Origin: Anaerolineales bacterium
Lineage (GTDB): Bacteria > Chloroflexota > Anaerolineae > 4572-78 > J111
Length of the DNA stretch: 64,000 nucleotides
Assembly (NCBI GenBank): GCA_020634855.1
Contig: JACKAU010000003.1
Coordinates: forward strand, 124,001 to 188,000
Direction: 5' to 3'
Shown: one piece after another, positions 1 through 9,113 of the stretch
Layout of the letters: each line of letters begins with the position of its first letter
How positions within the stretch are numbered: the stretch's first letter is position 1
Program-made: the position numbers and the translations under genes
Notes under the pieces: model-generated
Told to the model about the DNA's origin: nothing
What the model saw: the letters and a program-made list of their open reading frames with translations, nothing else
Database searches by the model: none

Positions 1-990
1 CCCTGGAGCGGCGAAGTTCGGGTTGGCTCGATGAGCGTGGTGCAGGGCGAACCGGCCCGGGTTCGCGGTTTAACCGTCAACCAGTGGTCGCTCCAATCTT
101 TCGTAGCCGAAACCCCCTTGCCCGAACCGCCCTGGCTGGAGGCAGAAATTGCCGTTGAGCGCGAGCGCCTGACCGGCCGCCTGATCAATCAGGGGACGAC
201 TACGCTGGAAGATGTGGTCGTCATCTTTAACACTGATTTTCAAAAATTGGGCGATATCGCTCCGGGGCAGGCCGTTGCGTTGAATTTGAATTTTAACCAA
301 CAGCAAATTTTTAATACCGGCGGCTTTGGCAGCTACATGATCTTTCAGGACGAGTTGAGTCGATCCGGCCCCGAAGACCCCGAACTGACCTTTAAACAAC
401 GCGTCTTAGACAGTACCGTCTTCAACCAATCATTTCGAACCAATAGCGCCGGCATCCTTGTGCTGGGCTGGCTCAAAGACAGCCCCTTAACGGTCACCCT
501 GGACGGGCGCGAGGTCTCCAGCCAAAAAACCTCGTTGATTTACGGCCAACTGCCGGTTAAGTTCGATGAGGATAAGGTCAGTCTCCCGCCCAGTTTTAGC
601 CGCGCCCAGACGGTAACCACCACCGGTCAAACCGGCACGTGCAACTACGGCACCGGCATCGAGGGCTACTACGTCGAGCGAGGTTCGGCCGAAGTCAAAC
701 TCTCCTTGCCGGACAACATTCGCCGCATTGACCCGGTCCGGCTTGATCTCTACCTCCAAAGCGACGGCGGCCAGTGGGCGGAGTTACCGCAGGTGGATCT
801 CTACGACCGGACGACGACCGAATGGATTGCGCTGGAACAGGCCCAATTCGGCCCAAACCCAATTTCGCAGCCGGAGCGATTCTTTGATCCCAATGAGGCC
901 AGCTTGCTCATCCGGCTGTCTCGCAACGCCAACAGCCAAAACGGGGGTTGTATCTTTGCTGGCTTGGCCTTTGAAGGAGCGCGTTCATGA
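1..990 (+). CDS. C-terminal part of an exported protein, cut by the left edge
   Basis: The reading frame is open from base 1, so the true start lies outside the window; the internal ATG at 31 is probably not the start. The visible 330 codons are rich in beta-strand-like, polar sequence and lack an obvious membrane segment, which fits an extracytoplasmic beta-sandwich region. Two cysteines sit in GTCNYG and GGCIFAG contexts and could form a disulphide. The stop codon overlaps the start of the ABC ATPase gene by four bases (ATGA), so the two are translationally coupled. I infer that it is an accessory or membrane partner of that exporter. I do not recognise the family. Confidence 0.6.
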   Translation, partial: PWSGEVRVGSMSVVQGEPARVRGLTVNQWSLQSFVAETPLPEPPWLEAEIAVERERLTGRLINQGTTTLEDVVVIFNTDFQKLGDIAPGQAVALNLNFNQQQIFNTGGFGSYMIFQDELSRSGPEDPELTFKQRVLDSTVFNQSFRTNSAGILVLGWLKDSPLTVTLDGREVSSQKTSLIYGQLPVKFDEDKVSLPPSFSRAQTVTTTGQTGTCNYGTGIEGYYVERGSAEVKLSLPDNIRRIDPVRLDLYLQSDGGQWAELPQVDLYDRTTTEWIALEQAQFGPNPISQPERFFDPNEASLLIRLSRNANSQNGGCIFAGLAFEGARS

Positions 991-1913
991 TCAAAACCGT
1001 ACAGTTAACCAAACAGTATGGCCGCCTGACCGCGCTCGACGCGCTTAATTTGCAGGTTGAAAAAGGCTCGTTGTTTGGGTTCATCGGCCCCAACGGCGCA
1101 GGTAAAACCACCACCTTGCGTCTGTTAGCCGGCCTGCTCGAACCCTCGTCCGGCCAAATTTGGTTCGACGGCCAGGACATCAGCCGCGATCCCGACCAAG
1201 CTCGCTGGCAAATTGGCTATATGCCCGACTTCTTCGGCGTCTACGAAGATATGAAGGTGTGGGAGTATCTCGACTTCTTTGCCCGTTGTTATCACCTCGC
1301 GCCCGACCGCCGCCGCCGCGTGGTGGACGAACTACTGGAACTGGTCGATTTGACCCACAAACGCGACGCCTGGGTCGAGAGCCTCTCGCGGGGCATGCGC
1401 CAACGCTTGTGTCTGGCCCACGCCCTGGTCCACGATCCCCACATTCTGCTGCTCGACGAACCGGCCTCCGGTCTCGACCCTCGCGCCCGGATCGAAATGC
1501 GCGAGTTGCTCAAAGAGCTGTCATCGCTGGGCAAGACTATCATCATCAGCTCTCACATCTTGGCCGAACTGGCCGAAATGTGCGACCACATCGGCGTGAT
1601 CGAAAAAGGCCGGCTGTTGTACAACGGCCCCGTCCAGCGCCTCAACCGCCAATTACACAGCCAGCGCCAGGTCCGGCTGCGGACTCTGTCGCCTGACGCA
1701 ACGGTTGAAACCGCGCTCAAAAGTTACCCCGGCGTCATCGACGCCCTGCCCAGCAAAAACGGTTGGGAATTTGGCCTCAACGGCGACGACGACAGCCTGG
1801 CTGGGCTACTGGCGCATCTGGTCAACCACGCCGTCCGCATCACCCACTTCTCCGAAACCTCTAGCGACCTGGAGTCCGTCTTTATGCAAATCACCACCGG
1901 AGACGTCGAATGA
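987..1913 (+). CDS. ABC transporter ATP-binding protein (ABC-2 exporter type)
   Basis: This cytoplasmic nucleotide-binding subunit powers an ABC-2 exporter. The 308 residues show Walker A (GPNGAGKTT, about residues 34-42), a signature motif LSRGMRQRL near 133, Walker B HILLLDEPASGLDP near 152, and a switch histidine in IISSHIL. About 90 further residues follow the ATPase fold, as in the CcmA/NatA-like branch (COG1131). The ATG overlaps the preceding stop, and the permease starts 34 bases downstream. The exported substrate cannot be told from sequence. Conservation of all the motifs makes the family assignment secure. Confidence 0.93.
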   Translation: MIKTVQLTKQYGRLTALDALNLQVEKGSLFGFIGPNGAGKTTTLRLLAGLLEPSSGQIWFDGQDISRDPDQARWQIGYMPDFFGVYEDMKVWEYLDFFARCYHLAPDRRRRVVDELLELVDLTHKRDAWVESLSRGMRQRLCLAHALVHDPHILLLDEPASGLDPRARIEMRELLKELSSLGKTIIISSHILAELAEMCDHIGVIEKGRLLYNGPVQRLNRQLHSQRQVRLRTLSPDATVETALKSYPGVIDALPSKNGWEFGLNGDDDSLAGLLAHLVNHAVRITHFSETSSDLESVFMQITTGDVE

Positions 1914-1947
1914 CGAAACATCTTAGCTTTCCCCTTAATGGTGTCCT

Positions 1948-3045
1948 ATGAAACGACCCCAACTCGCGCTTAATCCCATCATCGTCAAAGAGTTTCGCTC
2001 GCGCATGCGCGGCTGGCGGGCTTTCGCCATTTTAACCATCTACTTGGTCTTTCTGGCGTTGTTCAGCTACGGTATCTACCGAATGATGCTGCTTTTTCCT
2101 TCTTATGGCGTCCCGCTTAGCCCACTGATTGGCCAATCGCTGTTCGCGGCCATCGCCAACCTGAGCCTGGTCTTCGTCGCTTTGCTAATGCCGGCCCTGA
2201 CGGCGACCGCCATCAGTTCTGAAAATGAGAAACTCACCCTGGAAATGCTCCAGGCCACGCCGCTTTCGGCCCATGCCATTTTGTTCGGTAAGCTGGTGGC
2301 CTCGGCCGGTTACATCTTCCTGCTTATTTTCGCCGCGATCCCGCTGGCCAGCCTGATTTTTACTTTTGGCGGCGTCACCCCCACCGATCTGCTGCTGGGG
2401 GCGCTGGTCATTCTGGCCACAGCTATCACCTACGGAATGATCGGTCTCTTTTTCTCGGCCTGGCGCAAGCGCACCATCCAGGCCCTGGTTTTGACTTACC
2501 TGGCGATCCTGCTGATGATCGGCGGCACCTACGTGGTCTACATCTTTTGGGGCGTCATCATCCGCGATGCGCCGCCGCGCCACGTGCTGCTGTTCAATCC
2601 GTTTAGCGCGCTGGCTTCGGTCATTGCCACCCAGAATCTGCAAAATAGCCCGATGGGACTGTTTGCCTTGCTGGCCGGTTGGGGACCGTGGGCGTTTAAT
2701 AGTGATGTCACCCTAACCGATTTTCGACCGTTGTGGCACTATACCCTGGCCTTTTACACCGGCTTGAGTTTGGTGCTATATCTACTGGCGACCCGTTTCG
2801 TGAAACCAACCCGACCGTGGCGCATCGGCTGGAAAGGGTTAGGGGTAGCAGCGGCGTTAGTCGTCTTATACCTGGTCATCAGCGCGGTCATGTTTTATCC
2901 CGATGTCAAAGCCGAAATCACCGCCCGGCAAAATACGCCGACGCCTGTTCCCGCCATCCCGGTTAGAATAGCGCCGCAGCGAGTTGAGTTCGCCGTCGAA
3001 AGCACCGAAGCCGCGCCGACCGAAGAGCCAACGACTGAACCGTAA
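1948..3045 (+). CDS. ABC-2 type transporter permease
   Basis: This 365-residue membrane subunit pairs with the ATPase just upstream. It has about seven hydrophobic segments: one near residues 25-50, a pair at 65-90, then 110-135, 140-165, 180-205 and a last one near 310-330. The phrase ENEKLTLEMLQATPLSAHAILFGK after the second segment is typical of ABC-2 permeases (the loop before TM3). The C-terminus is a short exported tail rich in Thr, Pro and Glu, a style shared with other surface proteins in this window. The substrate is unknown. The ATG lies 34 bases after the ATPase stop, consistent with one operon. Confidence 0.9.
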   Translation: MKRPQLALNPIIVKEFRSRMRGWRAFAILTIYLVFLALFSYGIYRMMLLFPSYGVPLSPLIGQSLFAAIANLSLVFVALLMPALTATAISSENEKLTLEMLQATPLSAHAILFGKLVASAGYIFLLIFAAIPLASLIFTFGGVTPTDLLLGALVILATAITYGMIGLFFSAWRKRTIQALVLTYLAILLMIGGTYVVYIFWGVIIRDAPPRHVLLFNPFSALASVIATQNLQNSPMGLFALLAGWGPWAFNSDVTLTDFRPLWHYTLAFYTGLSLVLYLLATRFVKPTRPWRIGWKGLGVAAALVVLYLVISAVMFYPDVKAEITARQNTPTPVPAIPVRIAPQRVEFAVESTEAAPTEEPTTEP

Positions 3046-3100
3046 GAACACAGATGCGTAGGATCTTATCAACCCGCTTCTTGCATGTTGGGGCAGAGAT

Positions 3101-3178
3101 TTAGACAAGATTTACAAGATTAACAGGATTAGAATACCGTTTAAGCATCTTGTAAATCCTGCCGAAGGTCCTGTCTAA
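3101..3178. repeat. REP-like interrupted inverted repeat
   Basis: TTAGACA at 3101-3107 is inverted as TGTCTAA at 3172-3178, and GATTTACAAG at 3109-3118 is inverted as CTTGTAAATC at 3149-3158. The element lies between the ABC permease and the next gene, with phrases such as acaagattaacaggatt. It resembles the widespread mobile-repeat class of similar wording seen in many environmental bacterial genomes. It could also act as a terminator for the ABC genes. Confidence 0.6.
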
Positions 3179-3310
3179 AAACCTTTTTGGTTACGGCTCG
3201 TCCGGGTTAGGATTTAACGGCTTTGGCAATTAAAGACCAAAGAATCCGCCCATCCGGCCAAGCCGTGTTCTAAACAGCGATACAAAAATTTCTATCATTC
3301 TTGACTAAAA

Positions 3311-4951
3311 ATGCACCGAATTATGCCGACCACCAAAAATGAATCGCCCCTACCTGACCTCCGACCCCGCCTCGCGACGATGGGCCGCTATCTCCGTCTG
3401 CGTGACGGCCTACGATTAGTCGTCCGGACGCTGTGGCTGGCGATGCTGGTCGTGGTGCTGGTAGAACTGGCGGCCCGTACCTGGCCGATGGCCAACCGTC
3501 ACTTATGGGCGCTGGTTCCGCTCGGGGTGTGGTTATTGGGCGTACTACTCTACACCTGGCTGCGACCTCTCTCTCTGTACGCCGTCGCCCGCCGCCTCGA
3601 CGCCGAACTCTACCTTAAAGATCGACTGGCAACAGCGCTCGAACTGCAAGACAGCGACCGCCCGGACCCGCTGGCCTTCTACCCACGCCAACTGGCCGAT
3701 GCTGCCGCCATGGCTCGACGACTCAAGCCGGGGGCGTTAGACTGGCAGGTATCGCGTCAAAAGTTGGGCTGGGCGGCAGCGGTGGCGACGGTGGCGCTGG
3801 CGCTGGTTTTCCTGCCCAATCCGATGGATGCCATCCTGACCCACCGAGCAGCCGTTCAAGCCGCAGCGCAGCAGCAGGCCGAAGCAATTCGCGCCGCCCG
3901 CAATGAATTAGAGTCAGCCACCGATCCGACATCCGAAGAACGCGCCCAAGCCCTGGCCGAGTTGGAGCGATTGATGGCCGCTCTGGCCGCCAATCCCGGT
4001 GATCTGGACCAGGCGCTGGCCGATCTGGCCAAGACTCAAGCCCAACTGCGAGAACTGCAATCGCCCGCGGCGACTGCCCGGCAGAGCGCGCTCGATCAAC
4101 TAGCCGCTCAACTCACGGCTCTCTCCCAGGGCGAGTCGCAGGCTTCGGCGGACACCGCTGAGGCCGGGCAGGCTCTCCAGGAGTTAGCCGCCTCACTACC
4201 CGGTCTCGACCCGTCCGCCCAGACCGATCTGGCCGATACCTTGGACCGTTTAGCCGCTCAAACCGCCGCTGCCGACGCCGACCTGGCCAAAAGCCTGGTC
4301 GATTTAGCCAACGCCGTGCGCAACGGCAGCGCCGGTGAGGCGCTCCAGGCGGCGGGTGCGGCCCAAGGGGCGCTGGCCCAGGCCAGTCAAAATGCTGATT
4401 TGCAAGAGGCACTGGCTCAAGCTCAGAATGCGCTGAATGACAGCCGCCAGCAGTTAGCCCAGTCCGGCCAAGCCCAAAGTCAAGGACAAGCTCAGGCCCA
4501 AACATCGGGACAAGGCCAAGGGCAGGGGCAAGGACAAGGACAGGGGCAAAATCAACAAGGTCAAGGTCAAGGATCGGGGCAACCCGGCGGTGGCGGCGGC
4601 ACGACGGCCAATCAGCTTCCGGGCGCAAATCGCACCGGCCGGGCCAACGATCCCACCCAACCCAATCGACCGGCGGTCACCGGCCAGCTTGACACGATCT
4701 ACGCGCCTAATGCCGGTCCACACCTAAACGGCAATCCCGATTTTGTGGCCGGCCAAGAAACCGAGCAAGGCCAGACCCTCATTCGCGAAGAGCAGTCGCC
4801 ACAGGGGAATATCAATCCTTCACTGGTGCCTTACCGGGACGTCTACCAAACCTACGCCAACGCCGCCGCCGAAAGCATGGACCGCGACCACATCCCCGTC
4901 GAGTGGCAAGATTACGTCCGGGACTACTTTTCTCAGCTCGATCCAAAGTGA
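3311..4951 (+). CDS. Membrane-anchored coiled-coil protein with a Gly/Gln-rich linker
   Basis: The protein has 546 residues and is of unrecognised family. Two hydrophobic segments near residues 38-78 form a hairpin and a third lies near 150-172. A long alanine/leucine/glutamine-rich region at about 185-395 is predicted coiled coil. A Gly-Gln dipeptide tract at about 395-425 is encoded by imperfect CAAGGN repeats at roughly 4470-4600. The C-terminus is polar and ends FSQLDPK. The layout recalls the large DUF4175-type proteins found beside MoxR and DUF58 genes, but I cannot assign it firmly. It sits just upstream of the MoxR gene. The start could also be the ATG at 3323. It may be a scaffold in the MoxR/von Willebrand machinery (inference). 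Confidence 0.7.
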   Translation: MHRIMPTTKNESPLPDLRPRLATMGRYLRLRDGLRLVVRTLWLAMLVVVLVELAARTWPMANRHLWALVPLGVWLLGVLLYTWLRPLSLYAVARRLDAELYLKDRLATALELQDSDRPDPLAFYPRQLADAAAMARRLKPGALDWQVSRQKLGWAAAVATVALALVFLPNPMDAILTHRAAVQAAAQQQAEAIRAARNELESATDPTSEERAQALAELERLMAALAANPGDLDQALADLAKTQAQLRELQSPAATARQSALDQLAAQLTALSQGESQASADTAEAGQALQELAASLPGLDPSAQTDLADTLDRLAAQTAAADADLAKSLVDLANAVRNGSAGEALQAAGAAQGALAQASQNADLQEALAQAQNALNDSRQQLAQSGQAQSQGQAQAQTSGQGQGQGQGQGQGQNQQGQGQGSGQPGGGGGTTANQLPGANRTGRANDPTQPNRPAVTGQLDTIYAPNAGPHLNGNPDFVAGQETEQGQTLIREEQSPQGNINPSLVPYRDVYQTYANAAAESMDRDHIPVEWQDYVRDYFSQLDPK

Positions 4952-5026
4952 ATGTAGAATTTAGAATGTAGAATGTAAAAATATACCAACCACCCATCTG
5001 ACCAACTAACCAACCAAACCAACTAT
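4950..5026. repeat. Short-period low-complexity intergenic tract
   Basis: Two adjoining tracts fill most of the gap before the MoxR gene: three copies of a TAGAATGTAGAAT-like unit at 4950-4977, then CCAAC-type units at 4985-5026. They belong to the family of degenerate short-period repeats scattered through this window. They carry no coding potential. Confidence 0.7.
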
Positions 5027-5044
5027 CAAAAAAAGGCCAAAACC

Positions 5045-6034
5045 ATGACCAACCCAGCCTTTACCATCGAAAATTTTAGAACCACCGCGACAACCATCGA
5101 AGCGGCGGTCGGCGAGGTGATTGTGGGCCAGCAGGCGCTGGTTCGTCACACACTCATTACGCTGCTGGCCGGCGGCAACGCGCTCTTGGAGGGCGTCCCC
5201 GGTTTGGGCAAGACGGTGCTGGTTCGTACCCTGGCTCGCGTGATCGACTGCGATTTTAGCCGCATTCAATTTACTCCTGACCTGATGCCCGCCGATATCG
5301 TCGGCACCAACCTGATCGCCGAGGATGAGCAGGGCCGCCGGGTATTTCGCTTCGAGGCCGGCCCTATCTTTGCCAACCTGGTCCTGGCCGACGAGATCAA
5401 TCGGGCCACCCCCAAAACGCAGTCGGCCATGCTCGAAGCAATGCAGGAGCAAAGCGTGACTGTCGCCCGCACGACGCGCCCGATTCCCGCGCCGTTTTTT
5501 GTGCTGGCCACCCAAAACCCGCTGGAAATGGACGGCACTTACCCGCTGCCCGAAGCCCAACTCGACCGATTTTTCTTCAAGCTCAACGTGCCGTACCCCA
5601 GCGTCGAGGAGTTGGTCGCCATCGCCGACCGGACCACCGGTCGCGATAGCCGTGATCTCAAACCGGTCGCCGATGGACCAACGATTGTGGCGATGCAGCA
5701 GGTCGCCCGCGCCGTACCTATCGCCCAACACGTAACCCTGGCCGCCGCCCGTCTCACGCGAGCCACCCACCCCGATGACGACCACGCGCCGGACGTGGTG
5801 CGCCGCTATGTCCGCTACGGGGCCAGCCCACGCGGCATGCAGGCCATTATTCTGGCCGGCAAGATCATCGCCTTGCTCGATGGGCGCTACAACGTAGCTA
5901 TTGATGATTTACAGGCGGCCGCCTATCCGGCCCTTCGTCACCGCATTATCCTCAACTTCGAGGCCCAGGCCGAGGGCGTCACGACCGACGCGGTTATCGA
6001 GGCTGTTCTTAATACACCGGCGTTAGCCGCCTAG
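5045..6034 (+). CDS. MoxR family AAA+ ATPase
   Basis: This is a cytoplasmic chaperone-like AAA+ ATPase. MoxR proteins assist maturation or assembly of protein complexes together with von Willebrand domain partners. The 329 residues show Walker A GVPGLGKT near 52-59, Walker B LVLADEINRA near 113 and the family phrase ATQNPLEMDGTYPLPEAQLD near 152, followed by the C-terminal AAA lid. Length and motifs are normal for the family. The DUF58 gene starts eight bases after its stop, and two von Willebrand genes follow, which is the classic MoxR neighbourhood. No start ambiguity was seen, although the Shine-Dalgarno (AAAAAAGG) is modest. Confidence 0.95.
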   Translation: MTNPAFTIENFRTTATTIEAAVGEVIVGQQALVRHTLITLLAGGNALLEGVPGLGKTVLVRTLARVIDCDFSRIQFTPDLMPADIVGTNLIAEDEQGRRVFRFEAGPIFANLVLADEINRATPKTQSAMLEAMQEQSVTVARTTRPIPAPFFVLATQNPLEMDGTYPLPEAQLDRFFFKLNVPYPSVEELVAIADRTTGRDSRDLKPVADGPTIVAMQQVARAVPIAQHVTLAAARLTRATHPDDDHAPDVVRRYVRYGASPRGMQAIILAGKIIALLDGRYNVAIDDLQAAAYPALRHRIILNFEAQAEGVTTDAVIEAVLNTPALAA

Positions 6035-6041
6035 TAAAACA

Positions 6042-7016
6042 ATGACCAACCCACAAGCACCCGATTCAAATCCATCGCCGCCGGCCGGCTCCCCTCGCTT
6101 CGACAGCGCATTCCTGCGCCGGCTGGAGGCGCTGACCCTGATCACCCGTCAGGCCCGTTCCGGCCAGTGGCAGGGCGAGCGGCGCAGCTTGAAGCGAGGC
6201 CAGTCGGTGGAGTTTGCCGATTATCGCAACTATGTCCCCGGCGACGATTTCCGCCTGGTCGATTGGAATGCCTACGCCCGGCTGGAGCGCTTTTTCCTAA
6301 AACTGTTCGTCGAAGAGGAAGAGCAAACCCTACACCTGCTCATCGACACCAGCCGCTCAATGGCCTGGCCGCCCGACAACGAAGCGACCAATAAGCTGGC
6401 CTATGCCGCCCACGCCGCCGCCGCCTTGGGGTATATCGCACTAGCCGGTCTGGACCGCGTTACTATCGCTACCGTTGACGCCGCGCTCAGCCAAACCCTA
6501 CGCCCCCACCGGGGCCGGCAGCAAGCGTTCTCGCTGTTCGACTTCCTGGCCGGCTTACAAGCCACCGGCCGCACCAACCTCAACGAAGGTTTAACTCAAT
6601 ACGCTCGCCAATCCCGCCAACCCGGCCCCCTCCTTATCTTCTCCGATCTTCTCGACTCGACACTCCCCCCTCCTAACCCCCAATCTCCATCTTTCCAACC
6701 ACCTTGGGCCAACGGCGTACTCGCCCTCCTGGCTCGCCGCTTCGAGATCACCTTCATCCACCTGCTGTCGCCGGACGAAGCCAATCCCACCCTGAGCGGC
6801 GATCTGCGCCTGCTCGACGCCGAGACCGGTCAGACGGTCGAGATCACCGCCGATTATGAGTCGCTGGCTCGCTACCAAGCCGGTTTGGCCGCCTGGCAAG
6901 CCGAACTGCGCACTTGGTGCGCCCAACGCAGCATTATCTACGTCCCGGTCACCACCGATGTGCCGTTCGAAACGCTCATTTTCACCTTTTTGCGCCAACG
7001 GGGCGTGTTGGCTTGA
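6042..7016 (+). CDS. DUF58 domain protein
   Basis: This 324-residue cytoplasmic partner of MoxR ATPases is recognised by the DUF58 core: RSLKRGQSVEFADYRNYVPG followed by DDFRLVDWNAYARLERFF near residues 50-88. Next comes a von Willebrand-like strand with a DTSRSM metal-site motif near 103-108. Between about residues 205 and 220 a proline/serine-rich stretch (LPPPNPQSPSFQPP) is encoded by CCAATCTCC-type repeat DNA at 6661-6697. It looks like an insertion in a loop between strands. The gene is coupled to the next by a TGATG overlap. In other bacteria such proteins act with MoxR and BatA-like proteins at the envelope. Confidence 0.92.
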   Translation: MTNPQAPDSNPSPPAGSPRFDSAFLRRLEALTLITRQARSGQWQGERRSLKRGQSVEFADYRNYVPGDDFRLVDWNAYARLERFFLKLFVEEEEQTLHLLIDTSRSMAWPPDNEATNKLAYAAHAAAALGYIALAGLDRVTIATVDAALSQTLRPHRGRQQAFSLFDFLAGLQATGRTNLNEGLTQYARQSRQPGPLLIFSDLLDSTLPPPNPQSPSFQPPWANGVLALLARRFEITFIHLLSPDEANPTLSGDLRLLDAETGQTVEITADYESLARYQAGLAAWQAELRTWCAQRSIIYVPVTTDVPFETLIFTFLRQRGVLA

Positions 7017-8995
7017 TGATGACCTTTCTCTCTCCCTTGGCCTTTGCTTTGCTGGCGCTGATCCCGCCGATTATCGCGCTGTACCTGCTCAAACTGCGCC
7101 GACAGGATTACGAAGTTTCCAGCGTTTACCTTTGGCAGCGCTTTGTACGCGATGTCGAGGCCAACGCGCCCTGGCAGCGGCTGCGCCGGAATCTACTGCT
7201 GCTGTTGCAGGTACTCTTTTTGCTGCTGCTGATTTTGGCCCTGGTCCGACCCGCCACCCCGACCGAGGGTGTCGCCGGGCAAAGTGTCGTGCTGGTGATT
7301 GACCGCTCAGCGAGTATGGCCGCTACCGATGAGGTGGGGCCGTTAGGTCAGCCGGGCAGCCGCCTAGAGGCAGCCAAACAGGCCGCGGCTGAAATGGTAA
7401 CCAATTTGCCCGAGACGGCCCGCGTGACGGTCATTGCCGCGGCCGGCGGACAAGCCGATTTACTGACCTCGGCCACCCAAGATCCGCGCCAGGCGTTGAG
7501 CGCCATCGACTCGATTCAACCGACCCTGCTCAACAGCGATCTCGATCCGGCCCTAACCTTGGCCGAGGCCATCGTTGCTCGTGAGCCGAACGCCGAGATC
7601 ATCATGCTGTCCGACGGGGCGATCACCCCGCCGCCGGGGAGTTCGGCGCGATTGGTATCCTTCGGGAAATTAGACGCGAATCAAGCTATCAGCACGTTGT
7701 CGATTTCGCCTGTGGCTGACGGCCAATTAGCTCTATTTGTTCAGGCTAGTAATTACGGCTCAGCCGCAGCTCAACGCCGCTTGATCGTCGAAGTGGATGG
7801 CGCGCCGTTCGCCGCCGTCGATCTCGACCTGCCGCCGGCCGGTCACGTCGAGCAGGTGATCGAGGCCATTCCACCGGAGGCTGAAACCGTTGAAGCATAC
7901 CTCCAGCCCTCAGACGAGGATGTCCTGCCGTGGGACGACCGCGCCCGGCTAGTGGTCCGGCCGGTCGAACCGGCGCGGGTGACGGTGGTGACGAACGGCA
8001 ACTTCTTCCTGCAAACGGCCTTGAGTCTGCTGGATGGCCGTCGGGTCGGCGTGGCGGTGGAGACTACCACAGTTGCGCCGGCCAACCTGCTGCCGGACCA
8101 AGCGGCCACGTCACCTGATGATTTGAAATCCGTCCACATCTTTGACCGGACTGTACCGGAAACGCTGCCGCCGGGCAATCTGCTGTTGATTGCGCCGCCG
8201 CAGTCTGTCGCCGGTCTGTTTGACATTACCGGCCAGATCGACAACCCAGCCCTTGAGGTCGTCCAGCCCGATCATCCGCTGGTAGACAATATTTCGCTGG
8301 CCGACACCCAGATTTTAGCCACCCAGGTCATTTCGGCCGGTAGTTGGGCCAGAACCGTGGTGGTCGGCTATCCCGATCCGGCTCAGCCGGACAGTCGCCC
8401 CATCCCGCTGCTGCTGGCTGGCGAAATCGACGGCCGTCGCATCGCCATTTTGGCCTTTGATTTGCACCAATCAGACCTCCCGCTGCGCCCGGCCTTTCCG
8501 ATTTTGATGGCTAATCTCATCCGCTATTTAGCGCCGGGGGCGGGTGGAGTCATTCCGGCCCAAATTGCTCCCGGTCAGCCGCTGGCGATCACCCTGCCCG
8601 CCGGAGTCGCCCGCGCCCGGCTGATTTACCCCAACGGAGCTGTGCAGGCCATCGAAGCCGGGGCGGGACAAACGCTGCCGGTTTTATCCCAGTTGGGGCT
8701 GTACACCCTTGAGTTCGAGCCGCCGGACAATCAACCCGGCGATCAAGTCCGCTTTGCCGTCAACTTCTTCGATCCTGTCGAGTCGGCTATCATGCCGCAG
8801 CCGGATCTGGCCTTGACCGGCCGCAATCGAGAACAGACGGCCCAGGCGGCACTGCCGCCGGCCTATCGCGAATGGTGGCGGCTGTTGGCCGCCGGGGCGC
8901 TCCTACTGTTGGTGGCGGAGTGGTTGGTCTACCGGCGCAGTGTTGCGATCCGCTGGTGGAGTGGTTTGAAATATCGAATTTTCGTGCGAAGTTAG
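7016..8995 (+). CDS. BatA-like membrane protein with a von Willebrand domain
   Basis: I start the gene at 7016 (ATGATG), where it overlaps the DUF58 stop, instead of an upstream in-frame codon; the hydrophobic N-terminus then begins LSPLAFALLALIPPIIALYLLK, as in the BatA N-terminal family. About 659 residues: two N-terminal membrane segments, a von Willebrand domain with the MIDAS motif DRSASM near 98-103 and a downstream MLSDGAI, then a long beta-rich extracytoplasmic region. A final membrane helix (LLAAGALLLLVAEWLVY) sits near the C-terminus. It probably anchors the MoxR-dependent machinery in the membrane. Role beyond that is inference. Confidence 0.88.
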   Translation: MMTFLSPLAFALLALIPPIIALYLLKLRRQDYEVSSVYLWQRFVRDVEANAPWQRLRRNLLLLLQVLFLLLLILALVRPATPTEGVAGQSVVLVIDRSASMAATDEVGPLGQPGSRLEAAKQAAAEMVTNLPETARVTVIAAAGGQADLLTSATQDPRQALSAIDSIQPTLLNSDLDPALTLAEAIVAREPNAEIIMLSDGAITPPPGSSARLVSFGKLDANQAISTLSISPVADGQLALFVQASNYGSAAAQRRLIVEVDGAPFAAVDLDLPPAGHVEQVIEAIPPEAETVEAYLQPSDEDVLPWDDRARLVVRPVEPARVTVVTNGNFFLQTALSLLDGRRVGVAVETTTVAPANLLPDQAATSPDDLKSVHIFDRTVPETLPPGNLLLIAPPQSVAGLFDITGQIDNPALEVVQPDHPLVDNISLADTQILATQVISAGSWARTVVVGYPDPAQPDSRPIPLLLAGEIDGRRIAILAFDLHQSDLPLRPAFPILMANLIRYLAPGAGGVIPAQIAPGQPLAITLPAGVARARLIYPNGAVQAIEAGAGQTLPVLSQLGLYTLEFEPPDNQPGDQVRFAVNFFDPVESAIMPQPDLALTGRNREQTAQAALPPAYREWWRLLAAGALLLLVAEWLVYRRSVAIRWWSGLKYRIFVRS

Positions 8996-9113
8996 TCAAG
9001 ATCTGTCAGGTTTCAGAAGGTATCGTTCGGGGTAAGATGTGGCCCAATCGGCTCTATATTTACGCCCCAAACGTAACTCATAAAACCTTACAGGTCTGGT
9101 TAATCCAAAAACG

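Noticed and set aside
4113..4628. Minus-strand open frame opposite the Gly-Gln region
   Set aside because: It is a shadow of the repeated hexamers; no start signal and only Leu/Pro-rich low-complexity sequence.
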